DNA from: Whitmania pigra
Taxonomy: Eukaryota; Annelida; Clitellata; Hirudinida; Haemopidae
Length of the DNA stretch: 64,000 bases
Assembly: GCA_021613335.1 (NCBI GenBank)
Contig: JAJTWR010000101.1
Coordinates: 1-64,000 of the forward strand
Reading direction: 5' to 3'
Below, in pieces: positions 62,345 through 64,000 of the stretch. The translations under genes were made by a program, and so were the position numbers. How positions within the stretch are numbered: the first letter of the stretch is position 1; each line of letters starts with the position of its first letter. The notes below the pieces were generated by a model. That model saw only the letters and a list, made by a program, of their open reading frames with translations. It did no database searches and had not been told where the DNA came from.

Positions 62345-62650
62345 TATGCAACGGACTTTAATCAAATAAATAAATATGAGCACTCCATGCTGATTGGCTT
62401 TCGCCACAACTGCTCCGACAACTTGTTATTTGGTTACTTTAACATGGCTCCTTGTAAGTGGTTTTTTACATGAAACCATTTCAAATGTCTGATGACGTCA
62501 TATTGGAGATGTCTAGGACTACGGACGTTGTCCCCGGACTTTAGACTAGATGCAAAAAACATCTCGTCATGATTTATGAGGGTTTGGTCCCGTAACTTTT
62601 GGCTAGAAGCGAATAAAGGTCGTCTCCTCAGGTTGTGCGAGGGTTTGCCC
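62345..62650 (-). repeat. Right arm of the inverted repeat (pair 54225-54540)
   Basis: Matches 54225-54540 in reverse complement and ends TTGTGCGAGGGTTTGCCCCC followed by an A-run. The flanks outside the two arms share no clear target duplication. Confidence 0.85.
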
Positions 62651-62659
62651 CCCCAAAAA

Positions 62660-63255
62660 AAAAGCTTTCTATAGTTTAGTTGTAACAATAAACGAACATA
62701 GCAGTAAAGATGCAACACATACAAACATTGAATTTGATAGACTTCAATTTTATTCAAATCACGTTTATGTTGATGGAGAGTTTTACAAAAAAAGAAATTT
62801 TGTAAATTAGAATTGGCGTAATTTCAAAACTTTATGTAAAACTACTCAAAAGTTTTTAATTAGGACCTAAATTTTAGGTTCTTGAATTATTAAAATTGTT
62901 TTTCCAATTTAAAAGATGTATCTTGTCATAAGAAATTCTATTTGGCTTCACCCTTGAATGTCATCCAAATTAATCTAAAATAGAAATTTTTTATAACTAA
63001 TATCAAGACAATTCGTATAATTGTTTAAAAATAATTTAATTTATTTGATAATTTTTCTTTAATTTATTTTACAATTTTGAGAACATGTAAAATAATCCTC
63101 TAATGATAAAAATCTGTTTTTAACAATTTTGTAGTTCCATAAATTATTATTTAACAGAATTATTAATATTTGTAAATTATTCTTTTCAAAAATGATTAGA
63201 ATTTCATGTCATGAAATCAAAGCGCAAACAATTTATTTAAACATCAATCACTCAC
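62660..63255. other. AT-rich region, no further exon resolved
   Basis: This would contain the continuation of the - strand gene at 63256-63754, but I could not identify a following exon. Confidence 0.35.
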
Positions 63256-63584
63256 ATATGCAAGAGTTTGCACGATTTCCAAAGGCTTCATTGTCTCAAC
63301 CTGTTTTAAATTCATATCTGATTATAAAAGTAGCAAAAATGGTTATTCAATTGCGTCTGTCTTAAAATTAAAAATCATAAAAGGAAGATAAGCATTACAT
63401 TCCTATAGATTAGGGATTTTGTAAACAGTTATTGTATTAATTAAAAATTGTTGAAACAAAAATAAGTTGAATGCATTTAAATTAACCCTTGTCTCTCTCA
63501 AACAGGCTTCTGCTTCTTCTCCAGTTGGTCTGGAATAATTTAAAAACTATATATTAAAACAATAATAACAATAAAAAATAGTAT

Positions 63585-63658
<74 letters not shown>

Positions 63659-63754
63659 TAATAATAATAACATATTTACGGAAACCCACTTCAACATGAC
63701 GCCACTACCCAATAGCAGCACAATGAAAAGCACGGGAAGATATTTATTAATCAT
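63256..63754 (-). CDS. Putative secreted protein, first three exons
   Basis: Exons 63690-63754, 63487-63529 and 63256-63300 join in phase. The first encodes a signal peptide (MINKYLPVLFIVLLLGSGVM). The mature start reads KPTGEEAEACLRETRVE and then TMKPLEIVQTLAY. Donors are GTGGGT, GTTAAT and GTGAGT, with AG acceptors. I do not recognise the family and no stop or later exon was found, so the gene model is incomplete. An AAT array (about 63588-63670) lies in the first intron. Confidence 0.45.
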
Positions 63755-64000
63755 TGCGATTAATAGAATTGCTCCAATAATTTACAGATCCTGCGTTAAT
63801 GTATCTGAGTTTGCTATGATACCTGCTCTAAATAACGCTCTAAGAACTGATCCGAAAACATCCATTTATAACTATTTAGCTTAAGTATTATTTGCCAGAT
63901 ATTAAATAAACAGTTTACATTAGCCTGATACAAAGGTTAACATTTCCTAGAAAAAAGCTAACAACACTTTCTAATTGTTAATTAAAATACAGTGAAATAG

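Overview
This is an AT-rich nuclear window from an animal: genes are split into many short GT-AG exons, there are BED-type hAT transposons, CR1-like LINEs, tRNA-derived SINEs and an LTR element, and the orthologues are metazoan (condensin II NCAPD3, HINFP, GCNT-type glycosyltransferase, RNF14, DYRK-like kinase). Gene structure and repeat style fit a lophotrochozoan, possibly an annelid, but the species cannot be proved from the sequence.

Region 1 (1-32738). HINFP (+) and NCAPD3 (-) lie tail to tail. A block running from the last HINFP intron through the 3' half of NCAPD3 occurs twice in direct orientation, 1-11190 and 14485-24608. The right-hand NCAPD3 (16048-32738) has about 37 recognisable exons and looks complete. 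The left-hand copy holds only the last 22 exons and has lost most of one of them. Between the copies sit a DYRK-like kinase 3' exon (-) and HINFP exons 11889-15016 (+). Each of these two lacks its 5' exons, and they meet within about 50 bp. Introns are filled with (ATC)n, (AAT/AAC)n and (GATGTT)n-like arrays.

Region 2 (about 32.8-42.7 kb) is a transposon graveyard. It holds a CR1-like LINE split by a 1.37 kb hAT element with an 8 bp target duplication, a hAT transposase fragment with a BED finger, a tRNA-derived sequence inside an inverted-end repeat, and a hAT-like element into which a second LINE copy inserted.

Region 3 (42.7-53.4 kb) has two genes on the + strand. The first is a GT14 core-2/I-branching N-acetylglucosaminyltransferase in two exons, whose 3.3 kb intron is stuffed with transposon pieces. 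The second is an RNF14-like RWD/RBR E3 ubiquitin ligase in nine exons, with two complete Rcat (RING2) units in tandem and one apparent frameshift.

Region 4 (54-64 kb) is framed by inverted repeat arms (54225-54540 and 62345-62650). Inside are a three-exon membrane-anchored class I methyltransferase (-), with a solo LTR and a SINE in its second intron, and an intact-looking non-autonomous LTR retroelement (58548-60465). That element has two 308 bp LTRs with no difference seen, a tRNA-Leu primer-binding site, a 4 bp target duplication and a single ORF with an N-terminal SAP domain. At the right edge, three small exons (-) begin a probable secreted protein.

The genes do not form one pathway. 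The value of the window lies in the duplication, the RBR domain duplication and well-dated nested transposon insertions.
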